Assembly (NCBI GenBank): GCA_016780245.1
Contig: JADHME010000009.1
Coordinates: 1 to 34,094, forward strand
Direction of reading: 5' to 3'
DNA length: 34,094 nucleotides
DNA from: Flavobacteriaceae bacterium
GTDB lineage: Bacteria > Bacteroidota > Bacteroidia > Flavobacteriales > Flavobacteriaceae
This document shows, in pieces, positions 26,102-34,094 of the stretch; position 1 is the first letter of the stretch; every line of letters begins with the position of its first letter. A program made the translations under genes and the position numbers. Under the pieces are notes generated by a model. It did no database searches and was not told the origin of the DNA. It saw nothing but the letters and a program-made list of their open reading frames with translations.

Positions 26102-26884
26102 ATGATAAAAAGACTATTACTTAAAATATGGCTTCAGACCTGGTTTTATTTTCTAGCTGGTATTCAAGTTGTTTTATACTTCCCATTTTTAGTAATAGTT
26201 CTTCTACTTCCTAAAGCTTATTCGAAATTGTTCTGGATTGCTAGGAACATATGGGCAAGAATTGTTTTACATGGCAGCGGCTATTATGTTGAAGTTGAAA
26301 ATAAAGACAAATTAAAATCAGAAACAAATTGCCTTATAATTGCAAATCACTCAAGCCATATGGATGTTTTTTTAATGCTTATTGCAAATAAAAAACCATT
26401 TATGTTTGTTGGCAAGAAGGAGCTATATAGTATTCCACTTTTTGGTTATATATACAAAAGGGCTGCAATAATGGTAGACAGATCAGACCCTAAAAGTAGG
26501 TTTGAAGTTTATGGAAAGGCTAATGAGATGTTAAAACGCGGATATAATGTTTGTATTTTTCCTGAATCTCATTATCTGGATGATACTATCCTTCTGGCTG
26601 ATTTTAAAAGAGGTGCGTTCAAAATTGCTATTGATAATAATCTACCAATTATTCCTCTTGTATTTTATGATTTAAAATTAAAACATCCTTGGTACCCTAA
26701 GTTTGGATCACTTGGAAAATTAAGAGTTAAAGTTTTAGACAAGATTAATGTTGATGGGCTTAAAGAAAAGGATGTTCCAATGCTTACCAAAAAGGCCTTC
26801 GATACAATTAAGGTCGAATTAGAAAACGATCCTAGAAAGTCTGCTATTAAAGCAACTGAAAAGTGGAAAAAAATATTGGCTTAA
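26102..26884 (+). CDS. plsC: 1-acyl-sn-glycerol-3-phosphate acyltransferase (PlsC-type)
   Basis: NHSSHMDVF (HX4D), [19 protein letters not shown]. Confidence 0.92.
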   Translation: MIKRLLLKIWLQTWFYFLAGIQVVLYFPFLVIVLLLPKAYSKLFWIARNIWARIVLHGSGYYVEVENKDKLKSETNCLIIANHSSHMDVFLMLIANKKPFMFVGKKELYSIPLFGYIYKRAAIMVDRSDPKSRFEVYGKANEMLKRGYNVCIFPESHYLDDTILLADFKRGAFKIAIDNNLPIIPLVFYDLKLKHPWYPKFGSLGKLRVKVLDKINVDGLKEKDVPMLTKKAFDTIKVELENDPRKSAIKATEKWKKILA

Positions 26885-27882
26885 TCTGAATTAAGTTGTT
26901 CGAGAATTTTTTGCTCTAACTCTTCCATTAATTCAGGGTTGTCTTTTAGAATAGATTTTACAGAGTCTCTACCTTGGCCAAGTTTACTTCCACCATAGCT
27001 GAACCAAGATCCGCTTTTTTCAATAATATCAAGCTCTACGCCTATATCTAAAATTTCTCCTGTTTTAGAAATTCCCTCACCATACATTATATCAAACTCT
27101 GCAGTTTTAAATGGCGGAGCAACTTTATTTTTTACAATTTTTACCCTTGTCTTGTTTCCTAGTACACCACCTTCTGTATCTTTTAATTGGGTAGATCTTC
27201 TAATATCAATTCTTACTGAAGCATAAAACTTTAAAGCATTACCTCCGGTTGTTGTTTCAGGGTTTCCAAACATAACACCAATCTTTTCTCTTAATTGATT
27301 TATAAAGAAGACAGTACAATTTGTTTTACTAATAGACGATGTAAGTTTTCTCAAAGCTTGAGACATCAATCTTGCATGTAATCCCATTTTAGAATCTCCC
27401 ATCTCTCCTTCAATTTCACTCTTAGGTGTTAAGGCTGCAACTGAATCTATGACTAATGCATCAACTGCACCTGATCTAATTAGATTATCGGCAATTTCAA
27501 GTGCCTGCTCTCCATTATCAGGTTGAGATATAACTAACTCACCTAAATCAACTCCAAGTTTTTCTGCATAAAATCGATCAAAGGCATGTTCAGCATCTAT
27601 AAATACAGCGATTCCACCAGCTTTTTGACACTCAGCAATTGCATGTAGTGTAAGTGTAGTTTTTCCAGATGATTCAGGACCATAAATTTCAACAACTCTA
27701 CCTTTTGGATACCCTCCAATTCCAAGAGCAACATCAATACCTATTGAGCCTGAAGAAATAGATTCAACCTTCTGAACTTCTTGATCCCCTAGCCTCATTA
27801 CTGAGCCTTTTCCGTAGGTTTTATCTAGTTTGTCTAGTGTTAATTTAAGTGCTTTTAGCTTAGAATCTTTCTGTTCAGACAT
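26881..27882 (-). CDS. recA: Recombinase RecA
   Basis: [33 protein letters not shown]. Start placed at [13 protein letters not shown] (27882) instead of track start 27933. Confidence 0.98.
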   Translation of the reverse strand: MSEQKDSKLKALKLTLDKLDKTYGKGSVMRLGDQEVQKVESISSGSIGIDVALGIGGYPKGRVVEIYGPESSGKTTLTLHAIAECQKAGGIAVFIDAEHAFDRFYAEKLGVDLGELVISQPDNGEQALEIADNLIRSGAVDALVIDSVAALTPKSEIEGEMGDSKMGLHARLMSQALRKLTSSISKTNCTVFFINQLREKIGVMFGNPETTTGGNALKFYASVRIDIRRSTQLKDTEGGVLGNKTRVKIVKNKVAPPFKTAEFDIMYGEGISKTGEILDIGVELDIIEKSGSWFSYGGSKLGQGRDSVKSILKDNPELMEELEQKILEQLNSD

Positions 27883-27936
27883 ATTGATACATTTATCACT
27901 AAAGTAATATTTTTTATATTTATATTTAACCAAACT

Positions 27937-29268
27937 ATGAGAAAAATATTAATAATTATATCGATACTATTTATTACAAATCTTAACTCTCAAGATATCC
28001 TTCCACTCAAAGAAAGAGCCGAGTTTATTAATAAGCTACAAAAAGATAGATTCAACAATTTACTTCCAAAACTTATGGAAAAAACCGGAATTGATATGTG
28101 GGTATTAATTGCAAGAGAATACAATGAAGATCCAATAATTAAAACTATGCTTCCTCCAACATGGCTTAATGCAAGAAGGACAACTATCATTGTTTTTTCT
28201 TTGGATTCAAAAACTAAAGAATTTGAATCAGTTGCAATAGCTAGATATGCATTTGGGGATAACATTCCGTCAATATGGAATAAGGATGAGCAACCAAATC
28301 AATGGGAGGCTCTTAAAGAATATATAGTAAGTAAGAATCCTCAAAAAATTGGGATCAATACATCAAGTTATGAATCTTTGGCAGATGGTTTAAGCAAATA
28401 TCATTTCGATCAATTATATAATGTTTTACCTCAAAAACTCAAAAAAAGGGTTGTGACAGCTGAGGATCTTGCAATAGCTTGGATTGAGACTAGAACTGAA
28501 TTAGAGATGACTGTGTTTTCTCAATTAGTAGAAATAAGCAGTGCAATTATTAGAGAAGCATTTTCAACCAAAGTTATAACACCCGGTATTACATCAACTG
28601 ATGATGTCGTTTGGTGGATGAGAGAAAAAGTTTTAGAGTTGGGACTAGACACATGGTTTCATCCAACTGTAGATGTTCAAAGAAAAGATAATAGTGATTT
28701 GTATGCTTTTGATAATAAATCAAAATTTGATATAATTCAACCTGGGGATTTGCTTCACTGTGACTTTGGGATTTCTTATTTAACATTAAATACGGACACA
28801 CAAGAATTAGCATATGTATTAAAACCAGGTGAGATAGCTCCTCCTGATTTTCTTGTGGAAGCAATGAATGAAGGAAACAGAGTACAAGATATTTTTACAA
28901 GTAATTTTAAGCTTGGGGCTACTGGAAACGAAATTTTAAAAAAATCGTTAGATCAGGGAAGAGCTGAAGGATTAAGACCTTCTATATATACTCACCCACT
29001 AGGAACTTATGGGCATTCAGCAGGAACAACCCTGGGTATGTGGGATTCGCAAGGTGGTGTCCCTTTCACAGGAGACTATCCTCTTCAATATAATACTGCT
29101 TATGCGATTGAATTAAATACCACAGTATATATTCAAGAATGGGAAAAAGACATTAGAATTATGCTTGAAGTTCCAGGATTCTTTGGCGAGGATGGATTTA
29201 GATACATTAAAGGTAGACAAACCGAGTTGTTATTAGTTGGACCTAAGCAAGCAGGACTTAATGACTGA
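27937..29268 (+). CDS. M24-family metallopeptidase (Xaa-Pro aminopeptidase-like), secreted
   Basis: Signal peptide; [46 protein letters not shown] provide the D/D/H/E/E ligands. Confidence 0.88.
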   Translation: MRKILIIISILFITNLNSQDILPLKERAEFINKLQKDRFNNLLPKLMEKTGIDMWVLIAREYNEDPIIKTMLPPTWLNARRTTIIVFSLDSKTKEFESVAIARYAFGDNIPSIWNKDEQPNQWEALKEYIVSKNPQKIGINTSSYESLADGLSKYHFDQLYNVLPQKLKKRVVTAEDLAIAWIETRTELEMTVFSQLVEISSAIIREAFSTKVITPGITSTDDVVWWMREKVLELGLDTWFHPTVDVQRKDNSDLYAFDNKSKFDIIQPGDLLHCDFGISYLTLNTDTQELAYVLKPGEIAPPDFLVEAMNEGNRVQDIFTSNFKLGATGNEILKKSLDQGRAEGLRPSIYTHPLGTYGHSAGTTLGMWDSQGGVPFTGDYPLQYNTAYAIELNTTVYIQEWEKDIRIMLEVPGFFGEDGFRYIKGRQTELLLVGPKQAGLND

Positions 29269-29824
29269 AAAAGAAAAAATGCTATTGGGTCAAACTTATT
29301 ATGCAAGAGATCCAGAGCTCATTAAGCTTCATAAAGATTGTAGAAAATTACTTAAGGAGTTAAACTCAATTACATCAGATAACGTTAACAGAAGATTTAC
29401 TATTCTAGATAATCTTTTAGAAAAAATTGATGACGGAGTTTGGATTGAATCTCCATTTTATTGTGATTATGGGACTAATATTTCTATTGGTAAAAACACT
29501 TTCATTAATTTTAATTGTGTTTTTATTGATAATAATAAAATAGAAATCGGCTCAAATGTTTTAATAGGCCCTGGAGTCCATTTTTACACCCCTTCCCATC
29601 CTCTTAAACATAATGAAAGAATAAAACCTAATGGAGAATACGTAACAACTGCTCTTCCTATAAAGGTTGGAGATAACGTGTGGATTGGAGGTAATTCATT
29701 AATATGTCAAGGAGTAACAATAGGGAGTAATAGTACGATTGGAGCAGGCAGTCTTGTATTAAACGACATACCTAATAATGTCTTAGCATACGGGAGTCCA
29801 TGTAAGGTTATTAAAAAGTTGTAA
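29261..29824 (+). CDS. Sugar O-acetyltransferase (maltose/galactoside acetyltransferase type)
   Basis: [20 protein letters not shown], hexapeptide beta-helix, VWIGGNSLICQGVTIGSNSTIGAGSLV. Start corrected to ATG 29261 (track 29237). Confidence 0.93.
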   Translation: MTEKEKMLLGQTYYARDPELIKLHKDCRKLLKELNSITSDNVNRRFTILDNLLEKIDDGVWIESPFYCDYGTNISIGKNTFINFNCVFIDNNKIEIGSNVLIGPGVHFYTPSHPLKHNERIKPNGEYVTTALPIKVGDNVWIGGNSLICQGVTIGSNSTIGAGSLVLNDIPNNVLAYGSPCKVIKKL

Positions 29825-29829
29825 TTTTG
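29822..29829 (+). promoter_or_regulatory. Putative -7 element (TAATTTTG) for trhO, overlapping the upstream stop codon
   Basis: TAnnTTTG match 19 nt upstream of ATG 29849. Confidence 0.4.
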
Positions 29830-29848
29830 CATTCTATATTAGTATAGC

Positions 29849-30883
29849 ATGCAACTGTACAATAAACTTAGCGCTGAAGAGCGTGCTAGAATCATTGATG
29901 AAAATTCTCAAGAGAGAATTACCTTATCTTTTTATAAATATTTTAAACTTGGCAATCCAAAAATATTTAGAGATCATCTCTTTGTGACATGGTCCAAGTT
30001 GGATGTTTTAGGTAGAATATATATTGCAAATGAAGGAGTTAATGCCCAGCTTTCTGTGCCAGAAGAGAGCATAAATGAGTTTAAAGAAACTCTACAGGAT
30101 ATTATTCCATTTAATAACATAAGATTAAATTTTGCACTTGAACATTATAGTAAATCTTTCCTAAAACTTACGATGAAAATCAGAAAAAAAATAGTTGCTG
30201 ATGGTTTAGATGACAAAACTTTTGACGTCACTAATATTGGAAAACATCTTGATGCAGAAAATTTCAATAAAATGCTTAATGATAGTAATACGGTGTGTAT
30301 AGATATGAGAAATCATTATGAAAGTGAAATAGGTTTTTTCAAAGGAGCAATAAAGCCAAATGTGGATACATTTCGTGAGTCACTTGAGATAATTGATAAT
30401 GAACTTGAAAAAAATGGTTCTGAAAAAAATTATCTAATGTACTGCACTGGAGGGATTAGATGCGAAAAGGCAAGTGCTTATATTAAACATAAAGGTTTAA
30501 AAAATGTCTATCAACTTGAGGGTGGTATTATTGAATATTCAAGACAGGTAAAAGAAAAAAAATTGAAGAATAATTTTATTGGCAAGAATTTTGTTTTTGA
30601 TGAAAGAAGAGGTGAGAGAATTTCAGACGATATTGTTTCTAACTGCCACCAATGTGGAGAACCTTGTGACACTCATGTTAACTGTTCTAATGAGGCATGT
30701 CATTTACTATTTATTCAGTGTGAAAAATGTAGACAAAGAATGAAGAACTGTTGTTCAGATGAGTGTGTGAATATCATTGAGCTATCATACGAAGAACAAA
30801 AAAAGTTAAGGAAAGGAAAACATAATAGTAATAAAATTTTTAAGAAGGGTAGGTCTGACAAATTAAAGTATAAGCTAAGTTAA
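29849..30883 (+). CDS. trhO: tRNA uridine(34) hydroxylase, rhodanese-related (TrhO/YceA)
   Basis: Rhodanese active site YCTGGIRCEKAS; Cys-rich C-terminus CHQCGEPCDTHVNCSNEACHLLFIQCEKC. Confidence 0.95.
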   Translation: MQLYNKLSAEERARIIDENSQERITLSFYKYFKLGNPKIFRDHLFVTWSKLDVLGRIYIANEGVNAQLSVPEESINEFKETLQDIIPFNNIRLNFALEHYSKSFLKLTMKIRKKIVADGLDDKTFDVTNIGKHLDAENFNKMLNDSNTVCIDMRNHYESEIGFFKGAIKPNVDTFRESLEIIDNELEKNGSEKNYLMYCTGGIRCEKASAYIKHKGLKNVYQLEGGIIEYSRQVKEKKLKNNFIGKNFVFDERRGERISDDIVSNCHQCGEPCDTHVNCSNEACHLLFIQCEKCRQRMKNCCSDECVNIIELSYEEQKKLRKGKHNSNKIFKKGRSDKLKYKLS

Positions 30884-30884
30884 T

Positions 30885-33170
30885 ATGAGAAAAAAACTTA
30901 CAATTAGGTTAATGTGGTTTGCTGTAATAACAGGAATGATTTCATTCTTTGGATTATTCATTCTAGCTGGTAATGGTGTGTTTGGAGAAATGCCAGAATT
31001 TGAACAACTCGAAAATCCAAACACAAACTTAGCCACGCAGATTATATCATCAGATGGAGAAATATTAGGAAAATTTTATTTTAATGATAACAGAACACCA
31101 ATTACATATAACGAGCTTCCTAAAAACTTAGTTGATGCTCTTATCGCAACGGAAGATGAAAGGTTTTATGATCATCCAGGAATAGATATAAGATCTACAT
31201 TAAGAGCGATAGCTTTTTTAAATACCAGAGGCGGGGCAAGCACAATTTCACAGCAATTAGCTAGACAACTTTTTGTTGGAGTTAGATCAAGAAACATTGT
31301 TCAAGCAGTTCTTCAAAAAGCAAAAGAATGGGTATTAGCAATTCAAATAGAAAAAAGGTATACCAAAAATGAAATAATTGCAATGTATTTGAATATCTAT
31401 GATTTTAATAATACAGCAGATGGTGTTAGGTCTGCATCAAAAATCTACTTTAACAAAACTCCAGATAGCTTACTTATTGAAGATGCTGCTATGTTAATTG
31501 GAATGTTGAAGAATTCATCATTGTATAACCCTCTTAGAAGACCAGAACTTGTAATTGAAAGGAGAAATGTTGTATTCCAGCAGATGGAGAGGAATAAAAT
31601 GATAACAAAAAAAGAACGTGATTCTTTGTCTAGGCTACCCCTTAATATTGATTACACCCCTGAGTCTCATAGGGAAGGATTAGCTACATATTTTAGAGCT
31701 TACTTACAAGAGTTTATGAATAACTGGTTAAGAGAAAATCCCAAAGAAGATGGATCCAGGTACAATTTATATAGAGATGGACTAAGAATTTATACTACGA
31801 TAGATTCTAGACTTCAATCAATTGCTGAGCAGTCTGTAAATGACCATATGAAAAATCTTCAATCTGAATTTTTTTATCAAAATAAAGAAAGTGAAGAAAA
31901 CCCAACACCTCCATTTAGGGATCTCAGGGAAGGTCAGGTAGATACATTATTAAAACTTTCTGCTATGCGATCAGAGAGATGGAGAAAAATGAAACTAAGC
32001 GGAAAAAATGAGGATGAAATTTGGGAAACATTTCAAGTGGAGACCCCAATGAAAGTCTTCTCATGGAATGGTGAGATAGACACAATCATGAAACCTATCG
32101 ATTCTATAAGATATTATAAATATTATCTAAGAGCATCTATGATGTCTATGGAGCCACAGACAGGCCATGTAAAAGCTTGGGTTGGAGGATTTAATTATAA
32201 ACATTTTCAATATGATCAGGTAAAACAAGGAAGAAGGCAGATTGGCTCTACTTTTAAACCTTTTTTATACGCAACTGCAATTGACCAATTGAAACTGTCT
32301 CCATGCTATACTGTTCCAGATGCACTTTACTGTATAGAACCTATGAAACACGGAAATATGGATGCTTGGTGTCCCAAAAACTCAAGCGATAAATATGGTC
32401 AGACAAGAAACTTAAAAAATGCTTTAGCAAACTCAATTAATACAATTAGTGCAAGATTAATGGATCAAGTTGGCCCTAAACCAGTTGTGACTTTAATGAA
32501 GAAAATGGGTATCAAATCTTATTTACCAGAAGTTCCATCAATAGCTTTAGGAACACCAGATATAAGCTTATATGAAATGGTAGGAGCCTATAGCACATTT
32601 GTAAATAAGGGTATATATATAGAGCCAATTTTTATAACAAGAATTGAAGATAAAAATGGAGTTCCTTTATTTGAAGTTATTCCTCAAACCACTGATGTTC
32701 TTAGTGAAGAGGCAGCATATGTTACTCTTAATCTAATGGAGGGTGTAACAAAATATGGATCTGGAGGTAGACTAAGACATTCAGGTCTGGAAGAAACAAA
32801 TTATATATATAAAAACTTAATAACAGGTTATCCTTATGCGTTTGAGAATTCAATTGCTGGAAAAACAGGAACAACTCAAAATCAAAGTGATGGATGGTTT
32901 ATGGGGATGGTTCCTAATCTTGTAACTGGAGTTTGGGTTGGTGGAGAAGACAGATCTGTTCACTTTGAGGATATAGCTTTTGGTCAAGGGGCCACAATGG
33001 CTTTACCAATTTGGGCTCAGTATATGAAAAACGCATATCTAAATCCTGATTTAGGAGTTTCTGCAGAAGACTTTCCAGTCCCTGAAATTGTAAACATTCC
33101 ATTAGATTGCGAAAACTTAAATATTGAGAGCTCAAAAAAGAAAAAAGATCTTGAAGAGTTAGGATTTTAG
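30885..33170 (+). CDS. Penicillin-binding protein 1A (transglycosylase/transpeptidase)
   Basis: EDERFYDHPGID, GGASTISQQLARQLF, GSTFKPFLYATAID (SxxK), ANSINT (SxN), AGKTGTT. Confidence 0.97.
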   Translation: MRKKLTIRLMWFAVITGMISFFGLFILAGNGVFGEMPEFEQLENPNTNLATQIISSDGEILGKFYFNDNRTPITYNELPKNLVDALIATEDERFYDHPGIDIRSTLRAIAFLNTRGGASTISQQLARQLFVGVRSRNIVQAVLQKAKEWVLAIQIEKRYTKNEIIAMYLNIYDFNNTADGVRSASKIYFNKTPDSLLIEDAAMLIGMLKNSSLYNPLRRPELVIERRNVVFQQMERNKMITKKERDSLSRLPLNIDYTPESHREGLATYFRAYLQEFMNNWLRENPKEDGSRYNLYRDGLRIYTTIDSRLQSIAEQSVNDHMKNLQSEFFYQNKESEENPTPPFRDLREGQVDTLLKLSAMRSERWRKMKLSGKNEDEIWETFQVETPMKVFSWNGEIDTIMKPIDSIRYYKYYLRASMMSMEPQTGHVKAWVGGFNYKHFQYDQVKQGRRQIGSTFKPFLYATAIDQLKLSPCYTVPDALYCIEPMKHGNMDAWCPKNSSDKYGQTRNLKNALANSINTISARLMDQVGPKPVVTLMKKMGIKSYLPEVPSIALGTPDISLYEMVGAYSTFVNKGIYIEPIFITRIEDKNGVPLFEVIPQTTDVLSEEAAYVTLNLMEGVTKYGSGGRLRHSGLEETNYIYKNLITGYPYAFENSIAGKTGTTQNQSDGWFMGMVPNLVTGVWVGGEDRSVHFEDIAFGQGATMALPIWAQYMKNAYLNPDLGVSAEDFPVPEIVNIPLDCENLNIESSKKKKDLEELGF

Positions 33171-33676
33171 TCTACAAGTTTTTCGTAGCAGTGAAAGGGA
33201 AATTCACTTTGCTTAGGAAAATAAACATCATCTAATTTATTATAACCTCTTGATTTATAAAACTTATTATTTCTAGGATTTTGACTAAATGTATCTAATC
33301 TTATGGATATATAGTTATTTGATTTTGCAAAATCCTCAGCAAAATCCATCATTTTTCTTGCTATACCTCTCTTTTGAAAAATAGGGTGAACTGCTAACCT
33401 ATGAATGTATAAATTATATTCATCTTGAGTAATCCAATTAACAGTCTTGTATACATCATCTTTGAAGGATGAAAACATTATACACCCAACTACTTCTTGA
33501 TTTATCTTTGATACATACAAAGATTTATTTTTAATATCTTCTTTAAATATTTCTCTGCTGGGGTATTTATCATTCCATTGAAAAATATTATTCTCAATCA
33601 TATTTTTAGCGCAAGCCTCAGCTATTTCCTTAACTCTATCTAATTCATTCTGCGTTGCCAATTCAATTTTAATCAT
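33167..33676 (-). CDS. GNAT-family N-acetyltransferase
   Basis: LAVHPIFQKRGIARKMMDFAEDFA acetyl-CoA binding motif. Confidence 0.9.
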   Translation of the reverse strand: MIKIELATQNELDRVKEIAEACAKNMIENNIFQWNDKYPSREIFKEDIKNKSLYVSKINQEVVGCIMFSSFKDDVYKTVNWITQDEYNLYIHRLAVHPIFQKRGIARKMMDFAEDFAKSNNYISIRLDTFSQNPRNNKFYKSRGYNKLDDVYFPKQSEFPFHCYEKLVD

Positions 33677-33717
33677 AGAAGATTTTAAAATATTAAATTA
33701 GAGTAAAATTAACGCAA

Positions 33718-34094
33718 TTGAAAAAACTTATACTTGCATTTTTAACACTTTTATTCTGCTTATTAACTAATGAAGCTATTTCACAAAAGCAGATAAATTT
33801 GGATGTTGACAATGATCTGTACTTTGATAGAGATTTTTATTATTCTAGTGGAATCTTCCTAACACTTATGACTCCAAATGCAAAAAATGATACAAGCTCA
33901 TTAAATAAATTAAAAATTGGACAGTTAATTTATACACCATCTATGAGGTATGAGTCTGATCCAAATAAATATGATTATCCTTATAGTGGATATTTATACC
34001 TTGAGTATCAAAATCAAAAAAAATTAACCAATTATTCAAGCTATTCCCTAGGAGGTCAAATTGGTATTACAGGAGATGCTTCATTAGCAAGAGG
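33718..34094 (+). CDS. LpxR-like (DUF2219) lipid A deacylase / outer-membrane protein, truncated by window end
   Basis: Hand translation from TTG 33718: (M)KKLILAFLTLLFCLLTNEAISQKQINLDVDNDLYFDRDFYYSSGIFLTLMTP... signal peptide plus the D-N-D...YYSSG pattern of DUF2219. Not in ORF track. Confidence 0.7.
   Translation, partial: MKKLILAFLTLLFCLLTNEAISQKQINLDVDNDLYFDRDFYYSSGIFLTLMTPNAKNDTSSLNKLKIGQLIYTPSMRYESDPNKYDYPYSGYLYLEYQNQKKLTNYSSYSLGGQIGITGDASLAR

Noticed and set aside
28589-28864. 91-aa antisense ORF inside the M24 peptidase gene (also 27990-28265)
   Set aside because: Low-complexity shadow translations of a clear CDS; no independent start or family signal.
30361-30369. TGTGGATAC, one mismatch from a DnaA box
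   Set aside because: Single isolated near-match inside trhO; no DnaA-box cluster, so no oriC is claimed within the window.
1-34094. Defence island, prophage, transposon, CRISPR, toxin-antitoxin, secondary-metabolite cluster, tRNA or rRNA
   Set aside because: Looked for and not seen: no transposase/integrase/Cas/restriction motifs, no direct repeat array, no cloverleaf or rRNA stretches recognised.

Overview
A 34 kb, AT-rich, gene-dense chromosomal window. Protein families and synteny point to a member of Bacteroidota, most likely a streamlined marine Flavobacteriia-type genome. Content is mainly housekeeping: ybeY-mnmG-methyltransferase, holB, pgk, DUF4837 lipoprotein, tatA (small ORF missing from the ORF track), M23 peptidase, GH3-family enzyme, a two-gene glycan module, purD, DUF6341/DUF6427, DUF4254, GT9, 2Fe-2S ferredoxin, bactofilin, AtpZ-like, atpBEFHAG (no atpDC), sugar nucleotidyltransferase, DUF4292 lipoprotein, EnvC-like protein, HU/CCDC81-SPOR protein, trpS, plsC-type acyltransferase, recA, M24 peptidase, maa-type acetyltransferase, trhO, PBP1A, GNAT, and the start of an LpxR-like protein. 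I see no rRNA, tRNA, CRISPR, transposon, phage or defence island. The strongest non-gene signal is a pair of parS-like ParB sites flanking mnmG: CGTTTCACGTGAAACA at 464-479 and TGTTCCACGTGAAACA at 2359-2374. These suggest a chromosome-partitioning centromere and an origin-proximal position. Other structure: Bacteroidota -7 boxes (TAnnTTTG) upstream of most transcription units, some so close to the start codon that leaderless mRNAs are likely; all seven convergent gene pairs overlapping or within 4 nt; and inverted repeats in two divergent intergenic regions. I found no convincing new multi-gene system.
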